NCBI RefSeq assembly: GCF_002240415.1 | Contig: NZ_CP020028.1 | Span: 5,542,501 to 5,606,500 of the forward strand | Length of the DNA: 64,000 bases | Direction: 5' to 3' | Source of the DNA: Paenibacillus kribbensis | Lineage (GTDB): Bacteria > Bacillota > Bacilli > Paenibacillales > Paenibacillaceae | Shown here: positions 51,962 to 62,014 of the stretch, in pieces | Layout of the letters: every line of letters begins with the position of its first letter | Position numbering within the stretch: the first letter of the stretch is position 1 | Notes under the pieces: generated by a model | The model's database searches: none | Seen by the model: only the letters and a program-made list of their open reading frames with translations | What the model was told of the DNA's origin: nothing | Position numbers and translations under genes: made by a program

Positions 51962-51995
51962 ATATATGCGCTTATTCAACGATCCAACCTGAAAA

Positions 51996-54035
51996 TCAGG
52001 TTGTTGTCGGTGGAGTACCACCGGAGTTGCCCGAATTGTTATCATCCTCTGGCTTCTGCAGATTAGGGATATCATTCGGTTGATCCGTCGTATTCTTAGG
52101 CTCGTCATCCTTGCCTTGAATACGTACACGAACGTCTCCAATGTTATCGATCACAGGTTCACCTTTTTCCGGTGTTCCTTCACCCTCATTCGTGCTGCCG
52201 TCCAAAGAACCTGTCTCGATCAAACGTTTAATTTGTTCAAGTTCCAGGGTTTCTTCTTGCAGCAGGGTTTGAGCGATCAGATGAACCTCTTTGGAATGCT
52301 TGGTCAGGAGCTCTTTGGCACGCTCATAAGAGTCAGTGATGAAGCGATTCATCTCTTGGTCAATCTGATAAGCGATCTGATCACTGTAATTCTGCTCATG
52401 ACCGATATCCCGTCCAAGGAAAACCTGACCTTGCGAAGTACCAAACTGCATTGGGCCGAGCTTCTCACTCATACCGTATTCCACAATCATGCTGCGTGCG
52501 ATGCTTGTTGCTTGCTGGAAGTCACTGTAGGCTCCCGTACCGATTTCGCCGATAAACAGTTCCTCGGATACGCGTCCACCCAGCAAACCAGTAATTTTGT
52601 CCAGCAATTCCTGCTTGGTTGTCAGCATGCGATCTTCCTTCGGAAGCATGATGACATACCCGCCTGCACGTCCACGTGGAATGATCGTTACCTTGTGAAC
52701 CATGTCGGCGTTTTCCAGGAAATAGCCGATAATCGTATGGCCTGCTTCATGGTAGGCAACAATTCGTTTCTCGCGGTCACTGATTACGCGGCTGCGTTTT
52801 TCTGTACCTACGATTACACGGTCGATAGCTTCATCTACTTCGCGCATCGAAATATCTCTGCGGTTACGACGGGCTGCCAGCAAAGCAGCTTCGTTCAGCA
52901 GATTTTCCAGATCAGCACCTGTAAAACCTGTTGTGCGTTTCGCGATTACATCCAATTTAACATCCTTCGTCAACGGCTTGTTGCGTGCGTGTACATGCAA
53001 TACAGCTTCGCGGCCTTTAACGTCTGGACGGTCAACTGTAATTTGACGGTCAAAACGTCCCGGACGAAGCAATGCCGGGTCCAGAATATCCGGACGGTTG
53101 GTAGCCGCTACGATAATGATACCTTCGTTCGCGCCGAATCCATCCATCTCTACGAGCAATTGGTTGAGCGTTTGCTCACGTTCATCGTGTCCGCCACCCA
53201 ATCCGGCGCCACGTTGACGTCCAACCGCATCAATCTCATCGATGAAAATGATACATGGTGCGTTCTTCTTCGCATTTTCAAACAAATCGCGAACACGGGA
53301 AGCACCGACACCGACGAACATTTCTACAAAGTCAGAACCCGAAATGCTGAAAAAAGGAACTCCTGCTTCGCCTGCAACGGCTCTGGCCAAGAGTGTTTTA
53401 CCCGTTCCCGGAGGGCCCACTAATAGGACACCCTTTGGAATACGAGCGCCCACAGCAGCGAACTTACGCGGGTCCTTCAAGAATTCTACGACTTCGACAA
53501 GCTCCTGCTTCTCTTCGTCAGCCCCTGCCACGTCCTCGAAGGTAACCTTCTTCTTCTCTTCGTTGTACAGACGGGCCTTGCTCTTGCCAAAGTTCATAAC
53601 TTTGCCGCCGCCGCCCTGTGCCTGATTAAACAGGAAGAAGAACAGCAGGAACATGATCACCAAAGGAATGATAGAAGTCAAAAACGTCAACCAGATGCTT
53701 TCGCCTTCCATCTTCTTCTGCACGTATTCAAACCCATTCGTTTCGCTGGCATTGACCAGTTCACTCAGTGCTTGATCCGTTGGCGGAACATATACGGAAA
53801 AATTAATGGATTTGGCATCAGCCGGCTGCTTCTTATATGCACCGGTTACAAGATAGGCGTAACCGTCAAATTGGACCGTTACTTTAGAGATGTTATTCGC
53901 TTTAACCTCTTGCCGTAATTGGTCATATCTAGGGAGATCGGAGGCTTCGTTACTGTTGCTAACAAACTGAACGATACCCACCACAACTAAAAAAAGAATC
54001 AAATAAAAACCAGAATTCCGGATGAACCGATTCAT
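51996..54035 (-). CDS. ftsH: ATP-dependent membrane protease FtsH
   Basis: 679 residues. Two transmembrane helices (about 9-24 and 115-136) flank an extracytoplasmic domain. The AAA domain follows with Walker A GPPGTGKT at 207-214, then the zinc-protease motif HEAGH at 429-433. It degrades misfolded membrane proteins and short-lived regulators and affects sporulation in Bacillus. The acidic, Pro/Asn-rich tail after about residue 630 is unstructured. GGAGG site before ATG 54035. Confidence 0.98.
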   Translation of the reverse strand: MNRFIRNSGFYLILFLVVVGIVQFVSNSNEASDLPRYDQLRQEVKANNISKVTVQFDGYAYLVTGAYKKQPADAKSINFSVYVPPTDQALSELVNASETNGFEYVQKKMEGESIWLTFLTSIIPLVIMFLLFFFLFNQAQGGGGKVMNFGKSKARLYNEEKKKVTFEDVAGADEEKQELVEVVEFLKDPRKFAAVGARIPKGVLLVGPPGTGKTLLARAVAGEAGVPFFSISGSDFVEMFVGVGASRVRDLFENAKKNAPCIIFIDEIDAVGRQRGAGLGGGHDEREQTLNQLLVEMDGFGANEGIIIVAATNRPDILDPALLRPGRFDRQITVDRPDVKGREAVLHVHARNKPLTKDVKLDVIAKRTTGFTGADLENLLNEAALLAARRNRRDISMREVDEAIDRVIVGTEKRSRVISDREKRIVAYHEAGHTIIGYFLENADMVHKVTIIPRGRAGGYVIMLPKEDRMLTTKQELLDKITGLLGGRVSEELFIGEIGTGAYSDFQQATSIARSMIVEYGMSEKLGPMQFGTSQGQVFLGRDIGHEQNYSDQIAYQIDQEMNRFITDSYERAKELLTKHSKEVHLIAQTLLQEETLELEQIKRLIETGSLDGSTNEGEGTPEKGEPVIDNIGDVRVRIQGKDDEPKNTTDQPNDIPNLQKPEDDNNSGNSGGTPPTTT

Positions 54036-54132
54036 CCCCTACCTCCTCTCGAGACACTTAAGTTATTTTACCATAGCCTGTAAGTCCTTCTCAACAAAGG
54101 GCCTTATTTAGTCCTAGGACTGGAGGCTGAGA

Positions 54133-54672
54133 TTAGCTGGTGTAGATTTCCGGCTTCAAAATCCCTATGTATGGGAGGTTCCGGTAGTGCTCGGCATAAT
54201 CCAGACCATAACCGACAACAAATGCATCCGGAAGCGTAAATCCGGTATAATCCGCTTCAAGATCAACGGCTCGGCGTGCAGGCTTGTCGAACAAGGTTAC
54301 GACACATACCGAATTGGCATTACGGTTCTTAAGCAGTTCAATTAAATGTGTCAGCGTCAGACCGCTGTCGATAATATCTTCGACAATCAGAACGTCGCGT
54401 CCTTCAACCGATGCGTCCAAATCTTTAATGATTTTAACGACACCTGAGGATTTGGTGGACACTCCGTAACTTGATACAGCCATGAAATCAAGCTCCAATG
54501 GCACTGTAATGGATTTAACCAAATCAGCCATAAAGATAAACGCACCCTTCAGCACGCAAATCACCAATGGATTCTTTCCTTCATATTTTACGCTAAGCTG
54601 TGCGCCCAATTCCTTAATTTTACTCTGAATTTCTTCTTCGCTGATCAATACTTCCTGAATATCATTCTGCAA
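54133..54672 (-). CDS. hpt: Hypoxanthine phosphoribosyltransferase
   Basis: 179 residues, purine salvage enzyme. The PRPP motif is seen as [17 protein letters not shown] start at 54672 is fixed by GGAGG 9 bp upstream. It follows tilS by 47 bp; in B. subtilis the two products also form a regulatory complex at the ftsH promoter. Confidence 0.96.
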   Translation of the reverse strand: MQNDIQEVLISEEEIQSKIKELGAQLSVKYEGKNPLVICVLKGAFIFMADLVKSITVPLELDFMAVSSYGVSTKSSGVVKIIKDLDASVEGRDVLIVEDIIDSGLTLTHLIELLKNRNANSVCVVTLFDKPARRAVDLEADYTGFTLPDAFVVGYGLDYAEHYRNLPYIGILKPEIYTS

Positions 54673-54719
54673 CGGTGTAAACCTCCTAAGTTTATACTAT
54701 GAAAGCCGTTCCTGTGCGA

Positions 54720-56168
54720 CTATCGGTGCCCCGGACTCTTCCGTCTTTGCCATGACATGTATATAACCGAAGACGTGTGCTTTTGCACTGCGGCATGTAC
54801 AGAACGCCGCACGCCCGGAATCCAGAGAATAGCTCCGGATTGGTCACAGACGATGGGAATAACGGAACGCAGTGAAGGAGGAATTTTTCCATCAATGAAA
54901 ATATCTTTAACCTTTTTTCTTCCGTTTAATCCCATGACATGCATGGCATCTCCAGGTAATCGTGAGCGTATGGTCAACGGCAAACTCAATTCATCTGCGT
55001 CAAACCATGCTTCCTCCTCATTCGCCGGATAGGGTCCATCCGAATAGGAGATTCTCCGCCACCGAAGTACACCACCCGCCTCAGGCAATTCAAGCTCGCC
55101 AGACATAGGCAATACGTCTAGTCCATAACACCATTCGCCCATAGGTCCTTGCGTTCGGTCAAACAACCCCGCTTGGTCATATTCGCGGACTCCAACCGCA
55201 CCGCCACCCAAGTCCAAACTCCACGTGGACGGTTGTTCCTGTAGAAGTCTCAGTCGAACGGTCTCAATTTTACGAAAATCAAAATTATCACTGTCCGAAG
55301 GCAGATAATTTAATATTAGTTTAATCAACCTCCGTTGTAAAGCAACGGGTAGCTTGCGATAGGAAGCAATGGAAAACATGTATCTCCCGTTATCCAAGCG
55401 TACCAATTCCTCGTATACCGACAGCGTAGATGCTTCCATAAAATCATTCTCTTCAGCCATCGTTTCGGCCAGTCGGTTGAGGGATGGAGTCAGTTGCTCA
55501 TTATATTGCCCCAAAAAAGGAAGCACATCCATGCGAATAGCGTTGCGGCGGTATTTGGAGGTCAGATTAGTGCTGTCCGTCACATAGGAAAGGCTATAAA
55601 ACCTGCAGAACTCAATCAGGTCAGCCTTGTACATACGCAGCAACGGGCGAATGAGTTGCACATTTTTTTCCGTGCGTGCCAGACGCATACCGGCCAAACC
55701 CGCTGGACCGCTGCCGCGCAGCAGATGCAGAAGGACTGTTTCGGCCTGATCGTCGCCATGGTGGGCCATCGCAATACGCTGCGCTCCCCATTTTGCAGCT
55801 GTATCATGCAAAAAGGAATAGCGCAGCTCACGGGCCGCTTCCTGCGGGCCTTTTCCGCTTTCCTTCATATAGACGGGTACATCAACCCGAATCATTTCAA
55901 ACGGAATTTCCAGCTTTCGGGCTATGCTGCGTACCTCTTCAGCCTCCGCATCCGATTCCTCTGGCCTGAAGCCATGATGGACGTGAGCACAGATGAGCTG
56001 CAAAGGCATATGTATAACGGATATTTCATGTAAAATGTGCAAAAGGGCCACCGAATCCGGCCCACCGGATACAGCAACCACAATGCGGTCTCCGGGGCTC
56101 CACAGTGAATGATCTCGCGCGAGGGCGAGCACTTCCTGTACAACACCGGTCGGTTTGGTTGTTCCCAT
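54720..56168 (-). CDS. tilS: tRNA(Ile)-lysidine synthase
   Basis: 482 residues. It attaches lysine to C34 of the AUA-reading tRNA-Ile. The PP-loop SGGPDS is at 34-39; the C-terminal tRNA-binding domain (about 370-470) carries the GRKKVKDIFID motif. ATG at 56168 has GAGAGGG upstream. Confidence 0.96.
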   Translation of the reverse strand: MGTTKPTGVVQEVLALARDHSLWSPGDRIVVAVSGGPDSVALLHILHEISVIHMPLQLICAHVHHGFRPEESDAEAEEVRSIARKLEIPFEMIRVDVPVYMKESGKGPQEAARELRYSFLHDTAAKWGAQRIAMAHHGDDQAETVLLHLLRGSGPAGLAGMRLARTEKNVQLIRPLLRMYKADLIEFCRFYSLSYVTDSTNLTSKYRRNAIRMDVLPFLGQYNEQLTPSLNRLAETMAEENDFMEASTLSVYEELVRLDNGRYMFSIASYRKLPVALQRRLIKLILNYLPSDSDNFDFRKIETVRLRLLQEQPSTWSLDLGGGAVGVREYDQAGLFDRTQGPMGEWCYGLDVLPMSGELELPEAGGVLRWRRISYSDGPYPANEEEAWFDADELSLPLTIRSRLPGDAMHVMGLNGRKKVKDIFIDGKIPPSLRSVIPIVCDQSGAILWIPGVRRSVHAAVQKHTSSVIYMSWQRRKSPGHR

Positions 56169-56234
56169 TGACGACCCTCTCTTCTCCCGACCGTAACAAT
56201 GATGATCATCTGTAATCTTATGTAAGTCATGCCG

Positions 56235-57173
56235 CTACCGCAACGCTATCCAGAGCGCCCCAGCCAGCAGCAAAAGTGAAACCGTGAAAGCATATCCCAG
56301 CCAGCGTGGATTCCCTCGTTTGGCCGACGATTGCCTGACATGTGTTGAAGCCAGATGCGACCAGGATCGGGCCGCTGCACGAGTATCGGAATATTCTCCG
56401 CGCACTGCACCGAGCAGCCATTCGGCATAGGGACGCAATACGCGGCTGCGGCGAATGATAACCGTCAATTCTGCCGTATTGCGTAGCTGCGGCAACCTGC
56501 TCGCAGCAGCCTTTAACTGTTCGCCCTCCAATATATGAATGGTTAGAAGAGCAAAGGCAAACAGGTCATACTGGGGATCGGCGTTTCGGTTGCCAGCATT
56601 CCAGAATCCTCTGTCATACCATTCTGTAAATTGTTTTACACTCCTGCCTGCAAGAGATACTCCGCCATAATCAATTAATTCGGCTTCTCCATAGGCATTA
56701 ACCAAAATATTTTGCGGCTTCAGGTCACCAAACACCCATCCCGCCTGATGCAGCTCCGCCAAACGATTAAGGATTCCGGTTCCAGCTACACCGTACCATT
56801 CCGCCCCTTTGGCTGCAACAAAACGATGAAGCGGATCGCCCTTGACGTATCGCATGACATAAAAGGGAATCTCTCCACTGCGTAAAACCACATCGTCTAC
56901 TTCAAACAAAAAGGGAGGACTCCCATTTTTTTGGAATACCGCCTTGGTTCCCCGAGACTGCAATGTAGTCAGCACATTAATCTCTGATTGCAGATCCAGC
57001 GTGTTTCTTCCCATTTTCAGAGCAAAATGCCGATCGGCCTGTGCTTCTTTTACCAAATATACAGTTCCGTTCGCTCCCCGGCCCAGCAGGCGCTGAATGA
57101 CATAGCTGCTCCGCTTCCACTTGCCCTTGATGACCGTTCCGGGTGCAAGAACGGGATCAGACGACGTAGTCAC
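56235..57173 (-). CDS. yabT: Membrane-anchored Ser/Thr protein kinase, YabT-like
   Basis: About 312 residues: a Hanks-type kinase domain (G-loop GRGANGTV, ATP Lys in FALKMG, catalytic GDLKPQN, DYGG in place of DFG) and a single C-terminal transmembrane helix. In B. subtilis YabT is DNA-activated and acts on RecA early in sporulation. The HRD motif here is F-G-D, as in some atypical kinases, but the catalytic Asp, Lys and Asn are present. Start at GTG 57173 (GGAGAAGGG upstream) or ATG 57197; both overlap yabS. Confidence 0.88.
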   Translation of the reverse strand: MTTSSDPVLAPGTVIKGKWKRSSYVIQRLLGRGANGTVYLVKEAQADRHFALKMGRNTLDLQSEINVLTTLQSRGTKAVFQKNGSPPFLFEVDDVVLRSGEIPFYVMRYVKGDPLHRFVAAKGAEWYGVAGTGILNRLAELHQAGWVFGDLKPQNILVNAYGEAELIDYGGVSLAGRSVKQFTEWYDRGFWNAGNRNADPQYDLFAFALLTIHILEGEQLKAAASRLPQLRNTAELTVIIRRSRVLRPYAEWLLGAVRGEYSDTRAAARSWSHLASTHVRQSSAKRGNPRWLGYAFTVSLLLLAGALWIALR

Positions 57174-57906
57174 CGAGCATCCCTTCTCCTTTATCATAGG
57201 ATTCTTCCATATCTTTCTGTTCTCCTAGTGTAACATATCGGTAGTAATCAATCACTTGTAAAATGGCTGGACCTGTCGGCGTCGCTCCTTTCATCCGCAG
57301 ACGTCCGAACAGCGATTTGATCTGGCTCAGCTCAGAGGTCCAGCCGATATCCATGACCGCGTCTTCACCCATTCGACCCCCTGGAAAATGAAATACAGAT
57401 ATGCGGCTGAGTCCACTCCTGGACTGCAAGCTGAGCAACAAATCGCGAATGCTGTCCTCTACAGCAGGAAGTTTGGGCTTCATGCTCGCACTGGCATCAA
57501 TGAGCAAAGCAATTTCCAGGGTGCTGGTCTCTGTCAGCTCGTCCATCACCTCCACCACCTGAGCCCGTTTGGCCGGAGGCAGCTCACCGATATTCCGGGC
57601 TCCGCCCTCACCCAAAATATGCGTTAACTCTCTATTAACCGCCTGCTGAATCGTTTGAACCACCGTTTTACGCGTCATCATCTGCATGGTCTGTGCCAGC
57701 TGCTTCGTGCCTACGATTTGGCTGAATCCTCCCCCAGCTTTAGCAATTTCACGAATCTCCGTACTGCCAAGCTCGCCTATGGTTCCATAATCTATGACTC
57801 CGGCGACATTCACTGTAATGCCTTCCTGTAAAGCCTGAGCAGCCGCTATGACCGGACTTACACCTACATTGGAACATCCATCTGTAATGATCAAAATTTG
57901 CTTCAT
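57157..57906 (-). CDS. yabS: von Willebrand factor A-domain protein, YabS-like
   Basis: 249 residues from ATG 57906 (GGAGGTC upstream). A metal-ion-dependent adhesion site is visible as DASASM in the second half, and the N-terminus begins with a similar ITDGCSN segment. The function is unknown; its coupling to the kinase gene, here and in B. subtilis between spoIIE and tilS, suggests a shared role in sporulation. Confidence 0.85.
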   Translation of the reverse strand: MKQILIITDGCSNVGVSPVIAAAQALQEGITVNVAGVIDYGTIGELGSTEIREIAKAGGGFSQIVGTKQLAQTMQMMTRKTVVQTIQQAVNRELTHILGEGGARNIGELPPAKRAQVVEVMDELTETSTLEIALLIDASASMKPKLPAVEDSIRDLLLSLQSRSGLSRISVFHFPGGRMGEDAVMDIGWTSELSQIKSLFGRLRMKGATPTGPAILQVIDYYRYVTLGEQKDMEESYDKGEGMLGDYVV

Positions 57907-58032
57907 CGCTTTTTGACCTCCGCTTCCTCTTAATCTATCCCGATAGATTCTATCTTTGCCTATTCCGGAACGATTCAAACGAAGAATGCGGATTTTTAAA
58001 AGCGAGAAGGTAATTTCCCGGGCAATGTCGGT

Positions 58033-60540
58033 TTAACTCACCGTCCGTGGCCGCTCCGCCCAGCTCATACCAGGTACATGAAGGGTCGCCCACTCTGGAC
58101 GGTAATGATCTATTTTACTAACAACAACCGTCATATCATCATAGATTTGATTTTGTTGGTAACGAATAACTCGTTCCAACAAGCAATCGGCCAGCTGCTG
58201 CGGGTCATCACTTTCAATTTCCTGGATCATGCGCTTCATCCATATTTCCTTATTGACCGCATAACCAGGCGAATCGTATATACCGTCTGTAATCATGATG
58301 AGAATATCACCCGGCTGTAGCTGAAGCGACACCAAATCCACCTCAATATCCTGTATAATGCCAATTGGCAAATTACTGGCAGATACAGGAATGACCTCCT
58401 CCCCCCTTTTAATAAAGCTCGGCGTAGACCCAATCTTCATGAAGGTCGTTCGGGCCGTGTACTGGTCAATCAGCGCCATATCGACGGTGGCATACATTTC
58501 CTCGGGTGATCGCAGCATTAGGACAGAGTTAACCGACTTGATCGCCAATTTTTCATCCATCCCCGATTGCAGCAATTCCTCCAAAATATTTAGGGCCGCG
58601 CTGCTCTCCTGCTGCGCACGCTCCCCATTCCCCATCCCATCGCTCAAGGAGACTGCAAAGGTTCCGTTCCCCAGCTCCATGGTGCTATAGCTGTCCCCTG
58701 AGAAAAAATCTCCTCCCTTGGCGGCGCTTGCTACTCCTGTAGCCACCTCATACGTCTTGGCAGAGCCAAACATGACGGTGGCCAAGCCTTGGCGGCGATC
58801 TGCCGCCGTTTCGCGCATCACGGCAATATGCTCGTCCAATATGTCCGACAGCAGTGGAGCAATGATTTTCCGACATTCATCGAATCCCCTTGTATAGGCA
58901 TGGACAATCTCGATTTCTACCTGGCCTGCGTCCAGATTAATAATCTCAATCGATTGGATGGACAAGCCGAGCCGCTCAAGCGCCTCCCGTATTTGCTCCT
59001 CCTGCCGATGCATGGTCTGTCCTTCCCGCTGAATTTCCCGCGCCAAATCCTCCATAATCTGTGATACACCCGATAGCTGGTCAGCAACAAGCTGACGACT
59101 GTCGTATACTTGGCGCTTCCATTGCATATTATGCTGATAGAGACTATATTGCTGCTTCATCACCTGCAGTACAGCGCCCGTTTTGGCGCAAGCTTTGCTC
59201 CATTGCGGCGGCATCTGCTCCGGCTCCAAATTGGGGTTATCCTCGATGGCGCTCATCATTTCCGTCATATACTGATGAGTTTGCATAAACTTGCTGTCCC
59301 AGCACTGCTCGCACTTGAAGCAGGAGGCGCACGTGCCTTCCGCTACGGCATTCATAAAATGCTCAATTTCTCCGTCCGGCTTCCCGCCCTCGCTCGCAGA
59401 TATCTGATGAAAGCTGCGGGATAGCTGGCTGAATACGCGGGAAAATTTTGTCACCCGCTCTGCGGTGAGGTCGCGAACCCTTTTGGCGTATTCATGCTGG
59501 GACTTGGCGTGATCCTGTGTACCGGGAACATAGGTAGAAATCGCTTTAAAGAAACTTTTTGGAGTTATTAGAAATAATAAAATGGCTGCACAACTCTCCC
59601 AGGTCGATATCAGCACATCTCCGGTCCCATCCAGATAGATCGTTAAAATGGAAGAGCCCAGCAGCATCCCAAGTGCAACAGCACCCTTTCGTCCTTCACG
59701 CAGCATCCCTGCCAGCAAGCCTGCAAAAGCAAGCAAGCTCATCTGCACAATCGCAGACATATTGGCCAAGCTTAATATCAGACCGGTAATCACACCAACC
59801 GAAGCACCTAGTGAAGCGCCCCCAACCAAAGCAAACACCAAGACCAAATATCGTGACAGGACATGATCGACAGACAGTGATTGAATGGTCCATCCTACCG
59901 CTCCTGTCATAACAGAGGCCAGTAAAATAATGAGACACAAAATTTCCTCATTTTTGAGCTGGCTTGTCTTTTTTCGGTACGTAAATAATGGAATCGCTTG
60001 CGTGAACACCAGTGTAAGCATAAAGCTGAGAACCGCATCCGTTCCCACAATGACAAGATCATACCATGTGAACGATGGAGCCATCACAGCGTTAAATAAA
60101 TTGACCATGAACACAGACAGGAAAACCATCAGCGGGGCATAGGATAATTCCAGACGATCAAAGGCTCGCAGCCCGCGAAACAAGAGATAAAATACAATCA
60201 GCTCACCTCCAATCATGAACAACGATGGATAGGGAGCCAGTAAACTGCCCAGCAATACCGATACAGCGACAGGCAGCATCAGATCACGGCGCAGGAATGT
60301 AATGACCGCAAAATAAGCGAGGGCAAAAGGAGAAAGCTCGTCCAAAATCATGGCGCGCCCCAGTAAAAGTCCCATAGCCGACAATAGCAGCATCCATCTT
60401 TGCGCCACTACCCATTGCACCGCTTTATGTGAATCCAGCCGCTTCTTGAGTCTGGAAGTCCAACCTTCCGTACGTTCTTTGGATCTGGACTTTCTAGATT
60501 TCAAACCCGGAAATTGTACCACGTTCCATTTCTCCATCAT
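58033..60540 (-). CDS. spoIIE: Stage II sporulation protein E, PP2C phosphatase
   Basis: 835 residues. About ten transmembrane helices (roughly 45-330) are followed by a central FtsZ-interacting region and a C-terminal PP2C phosphatase domain (about 600-815) with DGMGNG and ITDG metal-binding motifs. It dephosphorylates SpoIIAA at the polar septum and so activates sigma-F in the forespore. An unusual cysteine cluster (CASCFKCEQC, about 405-415) lies in the central region. Its promoter is described separately. Confidence 0.97.
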   Translation of the reverse strand: MMEKWNVVQFPGLKSRKSRSKERTEGWTSRLKKRLDSHKAVQWVVAQRWMLLLSAMGLLLGRAMILDELSPFALAYFAVITFLRRDLMLPVAVSVLLGSLLAPYPSLFMIGGELIVFYLLFRGLRAFDRLELSYAPLMVFLSVFMVNLFNAVMAPSFTWYDLVIVGTDAVLSFMLTLVFTQAIPLFTYRKKTSQLKNEEILCLIILLASVMTGAVGWTIQSLSVDHVLSRYLVLVFALVGGASLGASVGVITGLILSLANMSAIVQMSLLAFAGLLAGMLREGRKGAVALGMLLGSSILTIYLDGTGDVLISTWESCAAILLFLITPKSFFKAISTYVPGTQDHAKSQHEYAKRVRDLTAERVTKFSRVFSQLSRSFHQISASEGGKPDGEIEHFMNAVAEGTCASCFKCEQCWDSKFMQTHQYMTEMMSAIEDNPNLEPEQMPPQWSKACAKTGAVLQVMKQQYSLYQHNMQWKRQVYDSRQLVADQLSGVSQIMEDLAREIQREGQTMHRQEEQIREALERLGLSIQSIEIINLDAGQVEIEIVHAYTRGFDECRKIIAPLLSDILDEHIAVMRETAADRRQGLATVMFGSAKTYEVATGVASAAKGGDFFSGDSYSTMELGNGTFAVSLSDGMGNGERAQQESSAALNILEELLQSGMDEKLAIKSVNSVLMLRSPEEMYATVDMALIDQYTARTTFMKIGSTPSFIKRGEEVIPVSASNLPIGIIQDIEVDLVSLQLQPGDILIMITDGIYDSPGYAVNKEIWMKRMIQEIESDDPQQLADCLLERVIRYQQNQIYDDMTVVVSKIDHYRPEWATLHVPGMSWAERPRTVS

Positions 60541-60575
60541 GCGTCAGGCACCCCATTCATCAATTTGATGTTCCC

Positions 60576-60644
60576 ATCTTAAACCGGAACGATTGAGAAA
60601 GTTTGTCAGAACCTCACGCCTTATTCCAAGAAATTTCCGACAAA
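60576..60644 (-). promoter_or_regulatory. Spo0A-dependent promoter of spoIIE
   Basis: TAAGAT (60576-60581) and CTGACA (60604-60609) are separated by 22 bp, the over-long spacing known from Spo0A-activated sigma-A promoters such as B. subtilis spoIIE. Two sequences close to the 0A box are present: TTTGTCAGAA on the plus strand overlapping the -35 (60602-60611) and TTTGTCGGAA on the minus strand (60635-60644). Confidence 0.7.
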
Positions 60645-60977
60645 AAAACGTTCTGCGCGAAAGGACAGAGCATCGGCCTGAAAATCAAGCTACACGCGTA
60701 TGGAAGCGGATGGAAGTTGCACCAATCCTTCACCTGCGTAGCCTCTCCCTGTCGTCCATTACTACGTCCATACTAGCGATTTGCACAGAAGATAGACGGA
60801 AAACCGTTGGAGTTTGTCGGACGATTAGGTAGACACGACAAAAAAAACATACACTTTCCAGTACAATTGTTCTTCGATTGTTCAACAAATCATGATTCTC
60901 ATCATATGCTCGCAGACTGACAGCTATCTGTATCTCTCTGCAGCGCTTGCCTGCCTCATGTGCTGTCGGTAAAACGC
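60645..60977. other. Intergenic region upstream of the spoIIE promoter
   Basis: About 330 bp between yabR and spoIIE. B. subtilis has tRNA genes at this place; I see no cloverleaf here. A further TTTGTCGGAC (60814-60823) resembles a 0A box on the plus strand. No open frame is convincing. Confidence 0.55.
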
Positions 60978-61013
60978 AAAAAAACCGTAGCAGTCTTTCG
61001 ACTGTACGGTTTT
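60978..61013 (-). terminator. Terminator of yabR
   Basis: AAAACCGTA-g-CAGTC-tttc-GACTG-TACGGTTTT hairpin followed by a seven-T run on the minus strand. Confidence 0.9.
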
Positions 61014-61045
61014 CCGTGTATGGTTGATACGGTTGTCAAAGTGAA

Positions 61046-61558
61046 TTAAACACGCTTCGCGCCGCGTCCTCCGCGTTTACCCTCGGTGTTCTTTTTCAGC
61101 GACGAAATGCGTTCCTCACTATCTTTCAGGAAGCGTGACATTTTATCCTCAAATGAAGTTTTACCCGGTGCAGGCTTAAAAGAACGGCCTCCACGATCGC
61201 GGTTGAAACCACCACGTCCCTGACTTGGACCTGAACCTCCACCGCCGAAACGGTCTCCTCCACCTGTTCCTCCTGTACGCTCCGGTCTTGGAGCTCTTGG
61301 CGGACGGGCTTCACTTGCCGGCTTGTCAATCGTTTGCTTAATGGAAAGTCCAATTTTGCCATCTTTGTCAACATTAATGACTTTCACCGTCACGACATCA
61401 TTAATCTTCAGGTGATCGTTAACATCCTTAACGTAGTTATCGGCGATTTCCGAGATGTGAACGAGACCCGTGACACCTCCAGACAAATCCACAAATGCTC
61501 CAAAATGCGTGATGCCTGTCACTTTGCCCTCTAACTTGGTGCCCACTTCAATTGCCAT
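61046..61558 (-). CDS. yabR: S1-domain RNA-binding protein with RGG-rich tail (YabR-like)
   Basis: 170 residues. One S1 domain (1-75, with GVTGLVHISEIA) is followed by a low-complexity Arg/Gly/Pro-rich linker and a basic C-terminus, consistent with RNA binding. ATG 61558 has GGGAGG about 13 bp upstream; the open frame extends 26 codons further without support. It lies between divIC and spoIIE as in B. subtilis. Confidence 0.9.
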   Translation of the reverse strand: MAIEVGTKLEGKVTGITHFGAFVDLSGGVTGLVHISEIADNYVKDVNDHLKINDVVTVKVINVDKDGKIGLSIKQTIDKPASEARPPRAPRPERTGGTGGGDRFGGGGSGPSQGRGGFNRDRGGRSFKPAPGKTSFEDKMSRFLKDSEERISSLKKNTEGKRGGRGAKRV

Positions 61559-61680
61559 AGAATAAAATGATCCTCCCTTAAAATATACAACCGATTTTTT
61601 GCAAAAAAATCCCGCTGTGGTGATTTGATTATACAAAATGGCGGAACTAAGGTCAACTAAGCATTGGCCCGATAATGCTC

Positions 61681-62010
61681 CTATTTCTGATCTCCGATGA
61701 TCGGCGTCTCTTCCGGTTTGTAGAGACCATATTTGCTTCTGGCAATCTCTCCAATGTATTCGGGGTCCTTGAGACGATTCACTTCGGTTTGAAGCTGTTG
61801 TTCTGTTTGTGTAGCAGCTTGCTTCTGCTTTTCCTTCTGGGTGAGCTGTTCACTTCGATCAGCCATAGTCATCTCTTGAGAAAAAAAGGTGAAAATGGCC
61901 CAACTACCAAAGGCGGCAAGCGATAGCAACCAAATCATGATTCGCCTGCGCCCGCCCGCGTTGGACTTGGACGTAGGAGATGAATGGCGATCTACAGACG
62001 AATTACGCAT
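61681..62010 (-). CDS. divIC: Cell-division protein DivIC (FtsB-type)
   Basis: 109 residues: a basic cytoplasmic N-terminus, one transmembrane helix (about 24-44), an extracytoplasmic coiled coil and the conserved YIGEIARSKYGL segment. It belongs to the divisome complex with FtsL and DivIB. ATG 62010 has GGAGG lying inside the last codons of yabQ, so the two are coupled. Confidence 0.93.
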   Translation of the reverse strand: MRNSSVDRHSSPTSKSNAGGRRRIMIWLLSLAAFGSWAIFTFFSQEMTMADRSEQLTQKEKQKQAATQTEQQLQTEVNRLKDPEYIGEIARSKYGLYKPEETPIIGDQK

Positions 62011-62014
62011 GATA

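Noticed and set aside
52080..53423. 447-codon plus-strand open frame opposite ftsH
   Set aside because: Fully antisense to a highly conserved gene; it arises from codon usage on the other strand.
60645..61045. tRNA genes between yabR and spoIIE, as in B. subtilis
   Set aside because: No acceptor/T-arm pattern could be found in the region.
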